Positions 5,508 through 14,736 of a DNA stretch of 15,258 nt are shown here, piece after piece. Made by a program: the position numbers and the translations under genes. Source of the stretch: an uncultured bacterium (GTDB lineage: Bacteria > Cloacimonadota > Cloacimonadia > Cloacimonadales > Cloacimonadaceae); NCBI GenBank assembly GCA_937960795.1, contig CALGPA010000074.1, positions 1 to 15,258 of the forward strand, in the 5' to 3' direction. The notes under the pieces were generated by a model, which searched no databases, was not told where the DNA came from, and saw nothing but the letters and a program-made list of their open reading frames with translations. How positions within the stretch are numbered: position 1 is the first letter of the stretch; every line of letters begins with the position of its first letter.

Positions 5508-8500
5508 TTGAGAAAGATCAAAAGTTATTCCCGTATCTCCGGAAGATTTGCCGAACTGGGTATTCCTGAAGTAGAGATTCCTAATCTTCTTGCAATGCAA
5601 GTAGATTCTTTTAACGATTTTTTGCAGAAGGATATACACCCCCAGCGTCGGGCAAAAAGAGGACTGCAGGCCGTCTTTGAATCCATATTCCCTATAGAAG
5701 ACAATAAGGGCAATTTCTTGTTGGAATTCATCGAATATAATGTCTTGCAGGAAAAATATACCATAGATGAATGCCGTGAGCGTAATCTGTCCTACCAAGC
5801 TCCCCTAAAGGCGAAGCTGCGCCTATCTGTGTTTGAAAATACCGAGACCGGACGCGAAAGCAAAGACGTCCTTGAACAAGACGTGTTTTTGGGCGAGATC
5901 CCCTTGGTCACAGAGCAGGGCACATTCATCGTGAATGGCGCAGAACGCGTGATTATCTCTCAATTGCAACGTTCACCCGGTGTGTTCTTCTCGTCCGAAA
6001 AGCACCCATCAGGTAAGACCCTATATTCCGCTAAAGTCATACCCTACAATGGATCATGGCTGGAATTTGATGTCGATATCCACGACGTGATGTTTGTCCA
6101 TATAGACAAACGTCGTAAGCTGCCGGTGACCACCCTGCTGCGTGCGATCGGCATCTCAACTAATCACGACCTTCGCAAAACTTTTTACAAGAGCGAGACA
6201 CTTAGTGTCTCCGAAGCCAAAAATCGGTATCTCTTCAAAGACATTACGGTCGACGGCATCGAAGAGCCCATTGCCTTTGCCAATGAACAGATTAATGATA
6301 CCTTGATCAAGATCCTATCCGATCATAAGATCAAGAAAGTGGAGCTTATCGGATCCAACAATGAGATAGCGCGCAAAGTGCTTGAAAACACCATCGCTAA
6401 AGATCCGACCTCAAACCAAGAAGATGCCCTTAAAAAGATCTACTCTTTGATCCGTCCCGGCGAAGATGCTCCCCTCGAAGCTGCACAGCAGCTGGTGGAT
6501 CGTATGTTCTTCAATGAAAAGCGATACAATCTCGGGGAAGTCGGCCGCTATAAGATCAATACCCGCCTGGGCATCGATGTGGATGAATCCATCATGACTC
6601 TTACCGTCGAAGACTTTGTCAATATCTTCAAGACCCTCATCGATACCTACAATGGCGATGACGAAGTGGATGATATCGACAATCTCTCAAACCGTCGCGT
6701 TCGCACGGTGGGCGAGCTTTTACAAGAGCAATACAATTCCGGCCTTTCGATGGTCTCGAGGATCATCCAAGAGCGCATGGCGATCTCCAATATAGATGAG
6801 ATAACCGTGCATGATCTTGTGAATAGCAATGCCCTCATCAATGTCGTGCAAGGCTTTTTCCTCACCGGACAGCTCTCCCAATTTATGGAGCAGACTAATC
6901 CCCTGGCAGGCTTGCGTCACAAACGCGCTCTTTCTGCCTTGGGTCCCGGCGGCCTGGCTCGTGATAGAGCAGGCTTTGAAGTCCGCGACGTCCACTCATC
7001 CCACTATGGCAGAGTCTGCCCGATTGAGACTCCTGAAGGCCCCAATATCGGGCTGATTGTGTCACCTGCCATCTATAGCCGGATCAATCATCTTGGCTTC
7101 TTGGAAACCCCATATCGTAAGGTGGTAGATTGTAAAGTGACCGATGATTATGTCTATATGGACGCTTCCGAAGAAGATCAATATATCATCGCCCAATCCG
7201 ACGTGCGCCTAGACGACGATCGCCGCATCATGGAAGAATTGGTCTTTGCCCGCGAGAAGGGTGAATTCGTGCAAGTCACTCCTTCCGAGATTCAATACAT
7301 GGACGTCGCTCCCCAGCAGATGGTATCCGTTTCGGCAGCGATGATTCCTTTCCTTGAGCACGACGATGCAAACCGTGCTTTGATGGGCTCAAACATGCAG
7401 CGCCAGGCAGTGCCTTTGATCAATCCACAAGCTCCCGTCATCGGGACAGGTATGGAGAAGATCGCCACCATGGATACTTCAGACGTAGCTGTCGCGCCAT
7501 ATGACGCCACTGTGGTCAATGTCACAAGTGCATATATCGATCTCAAAGCAACAAACGAGAAGGACGAAGCCCTATATCTGGGCAGTCAAAACCGTATATA
7601 TCTTAAGAAATTTATCCGCACAAACCAAGACACCTGCGTAAATCAGCGCCCCACCGTCAAGATCGGGGACACCGTTCGCAAAGGTCAGCCAATCTCCGAC
7701 GGAGCTTGTGTGGAAGACAATAGACTGGCATTGGGCACCAACATGATGGTCGCTTTCATGCCCTGGTATGGATATAACTATGAGGATGCTATCATCATCA
7801 GCGAGAAAGTAGCTCGTGAAGATAGCCTCACCTCTGTGTACATTGAAGAGATGGAAGTGCTGGTTCGCAACGTCAAGAATGGACGTGAAGAGCTTGCATA
7901 CGACATCCCCAATGTGCCCTCCCATGCCCTTCGCAATCTGGACAAGACCGGCATCATCAGGGTCGGTTCCGTGATTCACGCCGGCGACATCATCGTCGGT
8001 AAGGTCACTCCCAAGTCTGTTGAGATAGATCCTTCTCCGGAAGAGAATCTCATGCGCGCCCTCTTTGGCGATCGCGCCGGGGACTTTACAAACAGCTCCC
8101 TCAAAGCAAAGCCCGGAATGGAAGGCGTGGTCATCGACGTCAAAGTGTTTTCCCGCCTTGAAGATGGCACGGACATGGAAGACGAACACGATGAGAAGAT
8201 CAAAAAGCTCAAGGAAGACTTGGCTTTACGCCGCAAGAAGGTGGAAGAATTCAAGGAAGAAAAGCTCTCTGCCATTCTTTTGGGACAGGTCGCTAAGACC
8301 ATCTGGGATGAAAAGACAGGCGCTCCCTTCATCGCTCCCGGCAAGAAGATCACCAAAGAAGACATCAAGCGCATCAACTTCAAAAAGCTCGATCTTGATG
8401 TCGAAATGGTAGAAGACGACGGACTGAACAACATCATTTATCAAGATGTGACTCTGAAGATCAAGCAGTCTTTGGAACAAAGTGAAAACATCTACAAGAA

Positions 8501-9287
8501 ATCTCGCGAACGCATCAAACACGGTGATGAGCTGCAGTATGGTGTGCGCAAGATGGTGAAAGTCTATGTTGCCAAAAAGCGTAAAATCGAAGTGGGCGAC
8601 AAGATGGCAGGACGTCATGGAAACAAGGGCGTGATCTCCATCGTAGCCCCCATCGAAGATATGCCCTTTATGGAAGATGGCTCCACGGTCGATATCGTGC
8701 TCAACCCATTGGGTGTGCCTTCCCGTATGAACATCGGGCAGATCATGGAGACCCACTTGGGCCTTGCCGCCAAAGCCTTGGGTTTTGAAGTGGAGACTCC
8801 CATCTTTGATGGCGCTAGCAATGAAGACATTCGCAGTGAGCTCAAAACCGCCGGCTATGCCGAAGACGGCAAGATGGTGCTGTATGACGGCAAATCCGGA
8901 TACCCATTTAAGGAAAGAGTCACAGTGGGCATCATCTATATGATGAAGCTAAACCACCTCGTGGCAGACAAGATGCACGCCCGCTCCACGGGTCCCTACT
9001 CACTCATCACACAGCAGCCTCTGGGCGGAAAAGCTCAGCATGGCGGACAGCGCTTGGGTGAGATGGAAGTATGGGCTCTGGAAGCTTATGGGGCTGCGCA
9101 TTTGCTCGAAGAAATGCTCACCATCAAGAGTGATGATGTGGATGGCAGAAACAACGCCTTCAAAGCCATCACTCGTGGCGAGAATCCGCCTCCTCCGGGA
9201 GTTCCGGAATCGTTTAATGTGCTGGTTAGTGAGCTCAAATCTCTCGGCTTTGACATCGAGTTTGTCAAGGACGAGGAAGGCAAATAG
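5508..9287 (+). CDS. rpoB: DNA-directed RNA polymerase subunit beta
   Basis: Beta forms one pincer of RNA polymerase and half of the active centre. The product is 1259 residues, shorter than E. coli (1342). Conserved blocks include the rifampicin region (about 455-480), RVCPIETPEGPNIGL, WYGYNYEDA with E759-D760, GDKMAGRHGNKG (1030-1041, with K1032 and K1040 matching catalytic-centre lysines), and the C-terminal clamp block LNHLVADKMHARSTGPYS through GGQRLGEMEVWALEAYGAAH. A charged helical insert lies near 890-910. The TTG start at 5508 is supported by AAAGGAG 7 bases upstream; the next in-frame ATG is residue 30. At rifampicin-contact positions, E461 and A474 replace the usual Asp and Arg (E. 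coli 516 and 529). rpoC follows after 12 bases. Confidence 0.99.
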   Translation: MRKIKSYSRISGRFAELGIPEVEIPNLLAMQVDSFNDFLQKDIHPQRRAKRGLQAVFESIFPIEDNKGNFLLEFIEYNVLQEKYTIDECRERNLSYQAPLKAKLRLSVFENTETGRESKDVLEQDVFLGEIPLVTEQGTFIVNGAERVIISQLQRSPGVFFSSEKHPSGKTLYSAKVIPYNGSWLEFDVDIHDVMFVHIDKRRKLPVTTLLRAIGISTNHDLRKTFYKSETLSVSEAKNRYLFKDITVDGIEEPIAFANEQINDTLIKILSDHKIKKVELIGSNNEIARKVLENTIAKDPTSNQEDALKKIYSLIRPGEDAPLEAAQQLVDRMFFNEKRYNLGEVGRYKINTRLGIDVDESIMTLTVEDFVNIFKTLIDTYNGDDEVDDIDNLSNRRVRTVGELLQEQYNSGLSMVSRIIQERMAISNIDEITVHDLVNSNALINVVQGFFLTGQLSQFMEQTNPLAGLRHKRALSALGPGGLARDRAGFEVRDVHSSHYGRVCPIETPEGPNIGLIVSPAIYSRINHLGFLETPYRKVVDCKVTDDYVYMDASEEDQYIIAQSDVRLDDDRRIMEELVFAREKGEFVQVTPSEIQYMDVAPQQMVSVSAAMIPFLEHDDANRALMGSNMQRQAVPLINPQAPVIGTGMEKIATMDTSDVAVAPYDATVVNVTSAYIDLKATNEKDEALYLGSQNRIYLKKFIRTNQDTCVNQRPTVKIGDTVRKGQPISDGACVEDNRLALGTNMMVAFMPWYGYNYEDAIIISEKVAREDSLTSVYIEEMEVLVRNVKNGREELAYDIPNVPSHALRNLDKTGIIRVGSVIHAGDIIVGKVTPKSVEIDPSPEENLMRALFGDRAGDFTNSSLKAKPGMEGVVIDVKVFSRLEDGTDMEDEHDEKIKKLKEDLALRRKKVEEFKEEKLSAILLGQVAKTIWDEKTGAPFIAPGKKITKEDIKRINFKKLDLDVEMVEDDGLNNIIYQDVTLKIKQSLEQSENIYKKSRERIKHGDELQYGVRKMVKVYVAKKRKIEVGDKMAGRHGNKGVISIVAPIEDMPFMEDGSTVDIVLNPLGVPSRMNIGQIMETHLGLAAKALGFEVETPIFDGASNEDIRSELKTAGYAEDGKMVLYDGKSGYPFKERVTVGIIYMMKLNHLVADKMHARSTGPYSLITQQPLGGKAQHGGQRLGEMEVWALEAYGAAHLLEEMLTIKSDDVDGRNNAFKAITRGENPPPPGVPESFNVLVSELKSLGFDIEFVKDEEGK

Positions 9288-9299
9288 GGGGAATACAGG

Positions 9300-12200
9300 A
9301 TGAAAGATACAAGACGTGAAGTTCGACCCGGTGAATATGATGGAGTTCGGATCAAGATAGCCTCTCCCGAGACCATCATGAATGAATGGTCTCACGGCGA
9401 AGTGACCAAGCCTGATACCCTAAACTACCGTACATTAAAGCCGGAAAAAGACGGCCTCTTCTGCGAACGCATTTTTGGTCCAGAACGCGACTATGAATGT
9501 GCTTGCGGTAAATACAAGAAGAAACGCTTCCAAAACACGGTCTGCGATCGTTGTAACGTGCTCGTTACCACCAGTAGAGTGCGCCGTACCAGAATGGGGC
9601 ACATTCAGCTGGCAGTTCCGATCGCGCATATTTGGTTTGTAAAATCCGCTCCCTCCAAGATCGGCACTCTCTTGGACATGACTATCAAGGATCTGGAGCG
9701 CGTGCTCTATTATGAATCCTTCATCGTGATCGATCCGGGCGACAGCCCCTATGAGAAGATGGAGCTTTTGGAAGTAGATGAATATTATGAGATCCGCGAC
9801 AAGGTCGGGGACAACTTCATCGCCATGATGGGCGCGGAAGCTGTCCGGGAGCTTTTGGATAGAATCAATCTCAAAAACGAAGCTCTTGATCTCAGGACCC
9901 GCCTCAAGTTTGAAGAATCTGCTCTGCGTAAGCAGAAGCTGATCAACAAGCTAAAGATCGTTGACGCTTTTATCAAGAGCGGAAACAATCCTTCCCACAT
10001 GGTTATGGAAGCCTTGCCAGTGCTGCCGCCCACTCTCAGGCCTCTGGTCCCTCTGGAAGGCGGAAGATTTGCCACGGCGGACTTCAACGACCTCTATCGC
10101 CGTGTGATCACCAGAAACAACCGCCTCAAAGGCCTGCTCGAGATTCGAGCTCCCGAGGTGATTCTGCGCAATGAAAAGCGTATGCTGCAAGAAGCTGTAG
10201 ACGCTCTGATAGACAATAGCCGCAAGGCTCGTCCCGTGCGTGGTCGCGGCAATCGCCCGCTCAAATCCCTCACTGATCAATTGAAGGGCAAGCAGGGACG
10301 TTTCCGTCAGAACCTTCTCGGTAAGCGTGTGGACTATTCCGGACGTTCTGTGATCACGGTCGGCCCCGAGCTCAAGCTCTATCAATGCGGCTTGCCCAAA
10401 GAGATGGCAGTTGAGCTTTTTAAACCATATCTGATCGAACGTCTGCAAAAGATGGGCGAAGTGGATAAGGTAAAAAACGCCAAGAAGCTGATCGAGAAAA
10501 AACAGCCGGAGATCTGGAGCATCTTGGAAGATGTGGTCAAAGACTACCCCGTCCTCCTAAACCGCGCGCCCACCCTCCACCGCCTGGGAATTCAGGGCTT
10601 CATGCCCGTCCTGACGGACAACAAAGCGATCCAATTGCATCCCATGGTCTGCGTTCCTTTCAATGCGGACTTTGATGGCGACCAGATGGGCGTCTATGTG
10701 CCGCTTTCTTTGGAAGCGCAGATCGAAGCTCGGGTCTTGATGCTCTCCACCCGCAATCTCTTGTTGCCGGCAAATGGCAGACTCGCCATGGCAGCAAACC
10801 AAGACATCGTGCTAGGCTGCTATTATCTGACGATGACGGAATCTGACCCTCCTGAGGATATAACCACTCTTCGCCATTTTTATGGCCCCGATGAAGTGAT
10901 CTCAGCCTATGAGACCGATGAGCAGCTTTGTAGCGTCAAGGGTGAGACAGAAGTCACCCGTAATCTTGATCTGCACACCTGGATCAGGGTCAAGATCGAC
11001 AATCAATATATCGTCACCACAGTCGGTAGAGTGATCTTCAATCAGATCATTCCTAGTGATGTGGGATATCAAAATGTTACCTACGACAAGGGCAAGATCA
11101 ATGACCTCGCAATGCTTTGCTATGAAGCAGTGGGGCAGAGACGCACCGCCATCTTCCTGGATGACCTCAAAGAGACCGGCTTTGCCTATGCGACTCGCGC
11201 CGGAGTGACCTTTAGCTTTGGCGACATCGTAGTCCCAAAACGCAAGGACGAGATCATCACCCAATCCGAAACAGAAGTTGCGAAGATCTGGGATCTCCAC
11301 CAAAAGGGTGGCATCACAGAAAACGAACGCGTAGGTCGTGTGGTGGATACCTGGAAAAGGACCACTGTCCGTGTGACCGATGAGATGATGGAAGAGCTTT
11401 CGCGCAACCGCAGCGGATTGAACTCAATCTATATGATGTACAAGTCCGGTGCACGTGGCTCCAAGGATCAGATCAAACAGCTCGGCGCTATGCGCGGCTT
11501 GATGGACAAACCCTCCAAGATCGGATCCACCGGTGGTGCAGACGTGATCGAAACCCCCATCAAATCCAACTTTAAACAGGGCCTGACCGTGCTCGAATAC
11601 TTCGTCTCTACTCACGGAGCCCGTAAAGGTCTGGCAGATACCGCTCTTAAGACTGCTGACGCCGGATACCTCACCCGCCGCTTGGTGGACGTAGCCCAAA
11701 ATGCCATCATCACGATGGACGATTGCGGCACAAACCGCGGCGTGAACATGACCGTGCTCAAAGAAGGCAATGAGATCGTTCAATCCTTGGCAGAAAGAAT
11801 CCAAGGGCGCTACGCTGCTGAAGATATCGTAGATCCCTCGACCGGCAAAGTCTTGGTCAATGCGGGTGAAGAGATCAGCAACAAGATGGCAAAGACCCTG
11901 CAAAATCATGGCATGATCAACGTCTTCGTGCGCAGCGTGCTCACTTGTGAAGCAGATCGCGGACTTTGCTCAAAATGCTATGGTCGCAATCTTTCGACCC
12001 TCAAGCCCGTGCAGATGGGAGATCCCGTCGGTGTCATCGCTGCTCAAAGCATCGGTGAGCCCGGAACTCAGCTTACCCTGCGTACCTTCCACATTGGTGG
12101 AGCCGCATCTACCGCCACAGACCTCGCTGAAGTGGTCTCCGGCCACGATGGCATCGTGAAGTTTGACCGTATGAATGCCGTGACAAACCCGCAAGGACAA

Positions 12201-13778
12201 TTGATCTCGGTATCTCACTTGGGCAAGCTCATCATCGTCGAAGAAGAAGATCAAAGCAAGGTCATCGAGGAATACAAGGTTGAATATGCTGCCACCGTCC
12301 ACGTCAGGGATGGGCAGAAGATCGCCACCAATACCAAGCTGCTTTCTTGGGACCAATTCAATAACCCCTTGATCTCAACCGCGCGCGGTACCCTGCACTA
12401 TGAACACTTCATCAAAGATATTACCTACAAAGAAGAATACAATGATATTACCTTCAGCCGTGATATCGTCATCATCGAATCCAAGGATCGCAAAAAACAG
12501 CCACAATTTAAGATTGTGGATGAAGACGGCAGCATCCGCCTGATCCCTCTGCCCACGGATCTCACCGTGCGCGTGGAAGATGGCAGCTTTGTGCACCAAG
12601 GCGACATCCTCGGCCAGACCTCCAGAGTCACGATCAAACAGCGCGACATCACCGGTGGTTTGCCCCGCGTGCAGGATCTCTTTGAAGCGCGCGTACCCAA
12701 AGAAAAAGCCCAGATCACGGATATCGACGGCATCGTCACCATCGGTGGACTCAAGAAAGCCGGACGTGAGATCTTTGTGACTCCGCCCAATGGCATCTTT
12801 GCTCCAAACGATGGCCAAGTGGTGATCACCACAGATGACGACAAACGTCAAACCATATTTGTGCTCACGCCCAAGACCGTCTATGCCGAAAACGACGGCA
12901 AATGCACCATCGTGGTAGAAGGCAAAAAGAGAAGCGTACAAATCGCCAAACGCACGCAAAAGCCGATGATCTATCCGATTCCCAATTCATTGGATTTGAT
13001 AGTCAAAGATGGCGACTCAGTCAAGAAAGGCGCCGCCCTCTGTGGCCACTCATACCTTGTTTCGTCGGAACAAGAAAGCATTGTGGAAGCAGGCGATGTG
13101 GTCTCCGAAGGACAAGCCCTTGCCGGACGTAAATATGCTATCCCCACAGGAAAACGCATCATCGTCCACCAAGGCGATAGAGTCGAATCCGGAGATGCCC
13201 TTTCCGACGGACCGCTGGATCCTCACGACATGCTGGTTAAAGGCGTGATTGAGGCTCAGATGCTGATCCTAAATGAGATTCAGGAAATCTATCGTAAACA
13301 GGGCGTGAAAATCGATGACAAACACGTCAGCGTCATCATCCGCCAAATGTTTAAGAAAGTGCGCATTACAGACAGCGGCAGTACCAGCTTCCTCCAGGGA
13401 GATGTGGTGGACAAGATCAGAGTGGAACGCGAAAACCGCGAAGTGATCTCATATGGCAAGCAACCTGCTCAGTTTGAACAGCTGCTTTTGGGGATCACCA
13501 AAATTTCTCTCTTGACGGATAGCTGGCTTTCTTCAGCGTCGTTCCAAGAAACCACTAAGGTGCTCACAAAAGCTGCTATAGAAGGCAGTGTCGACCATCT
13601 GGAAGGGCTCAAAGAGAGCATCATCCTCGGTCATCGCATCCCTGTGGGAACCGGAACCAAGATCTATAATAATATGATCAAGGAAGCTGTGGCAAACGGC
13701 GATACCGTAGCCCAGATCATCAGCAAATTTGCCCACCCTGTGGTGGAAGAAGAAGCGGAAGATATCCTTGACTTCTAA
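9300..13778 (+). CDS. rpoC: DNA-directed RNA polymerase subunit beta'
   Basis: Beta' carries the catalytic magnesium site and the clamp. The product is 1492 residues, longer than E. coli (1407). It has the N-terminal zinc site (C67, C69, C82, C85), the active-site motif NADFDGDQM (455-463) with Asp457, 459 and 461, the second zinc site (C809, C883, C890, C893), the bridge helix around GARGSKDQIKQLGAMRG, and the trigger loop starting GEPGTQLTLRTFHIGG (919-934). An SI3-type insertion fills roughly 945-1115 and is followed by TGGLPRVQDLFEAR. Then an apparent extra segment, about 1166-1278, contains tandem repeats. The conserved C-terminus (NDKH-like DDKHVSVIIRQM, SAASFQETTKVLT) is present. AGGGGGA (9286-9292) overlaps the rpoB stop and gives tight coupling. 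The acidic end EEEAEDILDF is notable. Confidence 0.99.
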   Translation: MKDTRREVRPGEYDGVRIKIASPETIMNEWSHGEVTKPDTLNYRTLKPEKDGLFCERIFGPERDYECACGKYKKKRFQNTVCDRCNVLVTTSRVRRTRMGHIQLAVPIAHIWFVKSAPSKIGTLLDMTIKDLERVLYYESFIVIDPGDSPYEKMELLEVDEYYEIRDKVGDNFIAMMGAEAVRELLDRINLKNEALDLRTRLKFEESALRKQKLINKLKIVDAFIKSGNNPSHMVMEALPVLPPTLRPLVPLEGGRFATADFNDLYRRVITRNNRLKGLLEIRAPEVILRNEKRMLQEAVDALIDNSRKARPVRGRGNRPLKSLTDQLKGKQGRFRQNLLGKRVDYSGRSVITVGPELKLYQCGLPKEMAVELFKPYLIERLQKMGEVDKVKNAKKLIEKKQPEIWSILEDVVKDYPVLLNRAPTLHRLGIQGFMPVLTDNKAIQLHPMVCVPFNADFDGDQMGVYVPLSLEAQIEARVLMLSTRNLLLPANGRLAMAANQDIVLGCYYLTMTESDPPEDITTLRHFYGPDEVISAYETDEQLCSVKGETEVTRNLDLHTWIRVKIDNQYIVTTVGRVIFNQIIPSDVGYQNVTYDKGKINDLAMLCYEAVGQRRTAIFLDDLKETGFAYATRAGVTFSFGDIVVPKRKDEIITQSETEVAKIWDLHQKGGITENERVGRVVDTWKRTTVRVTDEMMEELSRNRSGLNSIYMMYKSGARGSKDQIKQLGAMRGLMDKPSKIGSTGGADVIETPIKSNFKQGLTVLEYFVSTHGARKGLADTALKTADAGYLTRRLVDVAQNAIITMDDCGTNRGVNMTVLKEGNEIVQSLAERIQGRYAAEDIVDPSTGKVLVNAGEEISNKMAKTLQNHGMINVFVRSVLTCEADRGLCSKCYGRNLSTLKPVQMGDPVGVIAAQSIGEPGTQLTLRTFHIGGAASTATDLAEVVSGHDGIVKFDRMNAVTNPQGQLISVSHLGKLIIVEEEDQSKVIEEYKVEYAATVHVRDGQKIATNTKLLSWDQFNNPLISTARGTLHYEHFIKDITYKEEYNDITFSRDIVIIESKDRKKQPQFKIVDEDGSIRLIPLPTDLTVRVEDGSFVHQGDILGQTSRVTIKQRDITGGLPRVQDLFEARVPKEKAQITDIDGIVTIGGLKKAGREIFVTPPNGIFAPNDGQVVITTDDDKRQTIFVLTPKTVYAENDGKCTIVVEGKKRSVQIAKRTQKPMIYPIPNSLDLIVKDGDSVKKGAALCGHSYLVSSEQESIVEAGDVVSEGQALAGRKYAIPTGKRIIVHQGDRVESGDALSDGPLDPHDMLVKGVIEAQMLILNEIQEIYRKQGVKIDDKHVSVIIRQMFKKVRITDSGSTSFLQGDVVDKIRVERENREVISYGKQPAQFEQLLLGITKISLLTDSWLSSASFQETTKVLTKAAIEGSVDHLEGLKESIILGHRIPVGTGTKIYNNMIKEAVANGDTVAQIISKFAHPVVEEEAEDILDF
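12768..12935 (+). repeat. Two 28-residue tandem units in RpoC
   Basis: Residues 1157-1184 and 1185-1212 of RpoC align without gaps at a 28-residue offset. Identical positions include IFV (1158-1160 and 1186-1188), Pro1163/1191, Ala1168/1196, NDG (1170-1172 and 1198-1200), Ile1176/1204 and Lys1182/1210. Relatives I remember have one such strand unit (the REIFI-type segment after GIVT.GG) here. The second copy looks like a local duplication, now strongly diverged. Confidence 0.6.
12972..13214 (+). repeat. Three 27-residue tandem units in RpoC
   Basis: Residues 1225-1251, 1252-1278 and 1279-1305 align with an exact 27-residue (81-base) period and no gaps. Each unit has Tyr at position 1, Ile-Val at 10-11, Gly-Asp at 14-15, Val at 17, Gly at 20 and Ala-Leu at 22-23. 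The pattern IVxxGDxVxxGxAL resembles the hairpin of a lipoyl-like or sandwich-barrel fold. The third unit corresponds to the segment normally present before DGPLDPHD in all beta' subunits. The first two appear to be extra copies. Confidence 0.75.
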
Positions 13779-13820
13779 AATTTATCCTAATACACTGAAA
13801 TAAAGATAAGGAGAATATCA

Positions 13821-14198
13821 GTGCCAACCATCAATCAACTGATCCGCAAAGGAAGAAGCACTGTTGAGGTGAAAAAGAAAAACAGGGCGCTAATGGGATG
13901 TCCGCAAAGGCGCGGAGTATGCACTCGTGTTTACACGACGACGCCCAAAAAACCCAACTCAGCTCTTCGTAAAGTCGCACGTGTCCGTCTAGTAAACGGA
14001 TTTGAAGTTACAGCCTATATTCCCGGTGAGGGACACAATCTGCAGGAGCACTCAATCGTGCTCGTTCGCGGCGGTCGTGTAAAAGACCTTCCCGGTGTTC
14101 GCTATCATATCGTTCGTGGTGCCTTGGATTCCGCAGGTGTGGAAAAACGAACCAACTCTCGCTCCAAATACGGAACCAAGCGTCCTAAGAAAAAATAG
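13821..14198 (+). CDS. rpsL: Ribosomal protein uS12
   Basis: S12 sits at the decoding centre of the 30S subunit and controls accuracy. The 125-residue product has MPTINQLIRKGR at the start, TTTPKKPNSALRKVARVRL (39-57) and GGRVKDLPGVRYHIVRG (84-100). Lys43 and Lys88 (42 and 87 without the initiator) are the wild-type residues of a streptomycin-sensitive S12, and Asp89 is the residue that is methylthiolated in many bacteria. The start is GTG, with AAGGAG (13808-13813) 7 bases upstream. The gene follows rpoC by 42 bases with no terminator, so it probably continues the rpoBC transcript. Confidence 0.98.
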   Translation: MPTINQLIRKGRSTVEVKKKNRALMGCPQRRGVCTRVYTTTPKKPNSALRKVARVRLVNGFEVTAYIPGEGHNLQEHSIVLVRGGRVKDLPGVRYHIVRGALDSAGVEKRTNSRSKYGTKRPKKK

Positions 14199-14208
14199 GG
14201 GGATTTAG

Positions 14209-14679
14209 ATGCCAAGAAAACGTAAAGCAATCGTACGGGAAGTGCTCCCGGATCCCGTCTACAACGACGTCGTTCTCACCAAGTTTATGAACTGCCTCAT
14301 GGTCCAAGGCAAGAAATCACTTGCCGAAAAGATCGTTTATGGCGCCTTTGATATCATCAAAGAAAAGACCAAACAGGAACCCCTGGAAGTCTTTAAAACC
14401 GCTCTGGAAAACGTGCGTCCCCTCGTGAAGGTCGTCTCTCGCCGCGTGGGTGGATCAACCTATCAGATCCCCACCGAAGTGACTGAAAAAGCCGGCCGCG
14501 CCATCGCATTTAGATGGATCATCACAAACTCACGTAATCGCAGCGAAAAGACAATGATGGAAAAGCTGGCTGCAGAACTCATGGCTGCCTACAAAAAAGA
14601 AGGCACATCCATCAAAAAACGCGAAGATACCCATAAGATGGCAGAAGCAAACAAAGCCTTTGCCCATCTCAGATGGTAG
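14209..14679 (+). CDS. rpsG: Ribosomal protein uS7
   Basis: S7 nucleates assembly of the 30S head and contacts tRNA and mRNA at the E site. The 156-residue length is typical. Conserved parts include MPRKRKAIVREVLPDPVYND, FMNCLMVQGKKSLAEKIVYG, the beta-hairpin segment VKVVSRRVGGSTYQIPTEV, and the C-terminal KREDTHKMAEANKAFAHLRW. AGGGGGA (14197-14203), which overlaps the rpsL stop, precedes the ATG by 5 bases. A strong terminator follows within 30 bases, so this is the last gene of the operon. fusA, the usual next gene, is absent. Confidence 0.98.
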   Translation: MPRKRKAIVREVLPDPVYNDVVLTKFMNCLMVQGKKSLAEKIVYGAFDIIKEKTKQEPLEVFKTALENVRPLVKVVSRRVGGSTYQIPTEVTEKAGRAIAFRWIITNSRNRSEKTMMEKLAAELMAAYKKEGTSIKKREDTHKMAEANKAFAHLRW

Positions 14680-14705
14680 TCTTTTCCTAAGATAATAGAT
14701 CCCAT

Positions 14706-14736
14706 GGCTGCTCGATATTCGGGCAGCCTTATTTTT
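14706..14736 (+). terminator. Rho-independent terminator after rpsG
   Basis: A 10-bp stem (14706-14715 with 14719-14728, one G-U pair) closes a 3-base loop TAT. Its base is GGCTGC/GCAGCC, and it is followed by TTATTTTTG. It lies 26 bases after the rpsG stop and should end the whole rpoBC-rpsLG transcript. Confidence 0.88.

Noticed and set aside
7572..8189. A 205-residue minus-strand frame inside rpoB
   Set aside because: It is antisense to highly conserved RpoB sequence and carries no recognisable domain.
12120..12650. The SI3-type insertion in the RpoC trigger loop as a novelty
   Set aside because: A comparable insertion is well known in Gram-negative beta' subunits, including E. coli. The tandem units after it are the unusual part.
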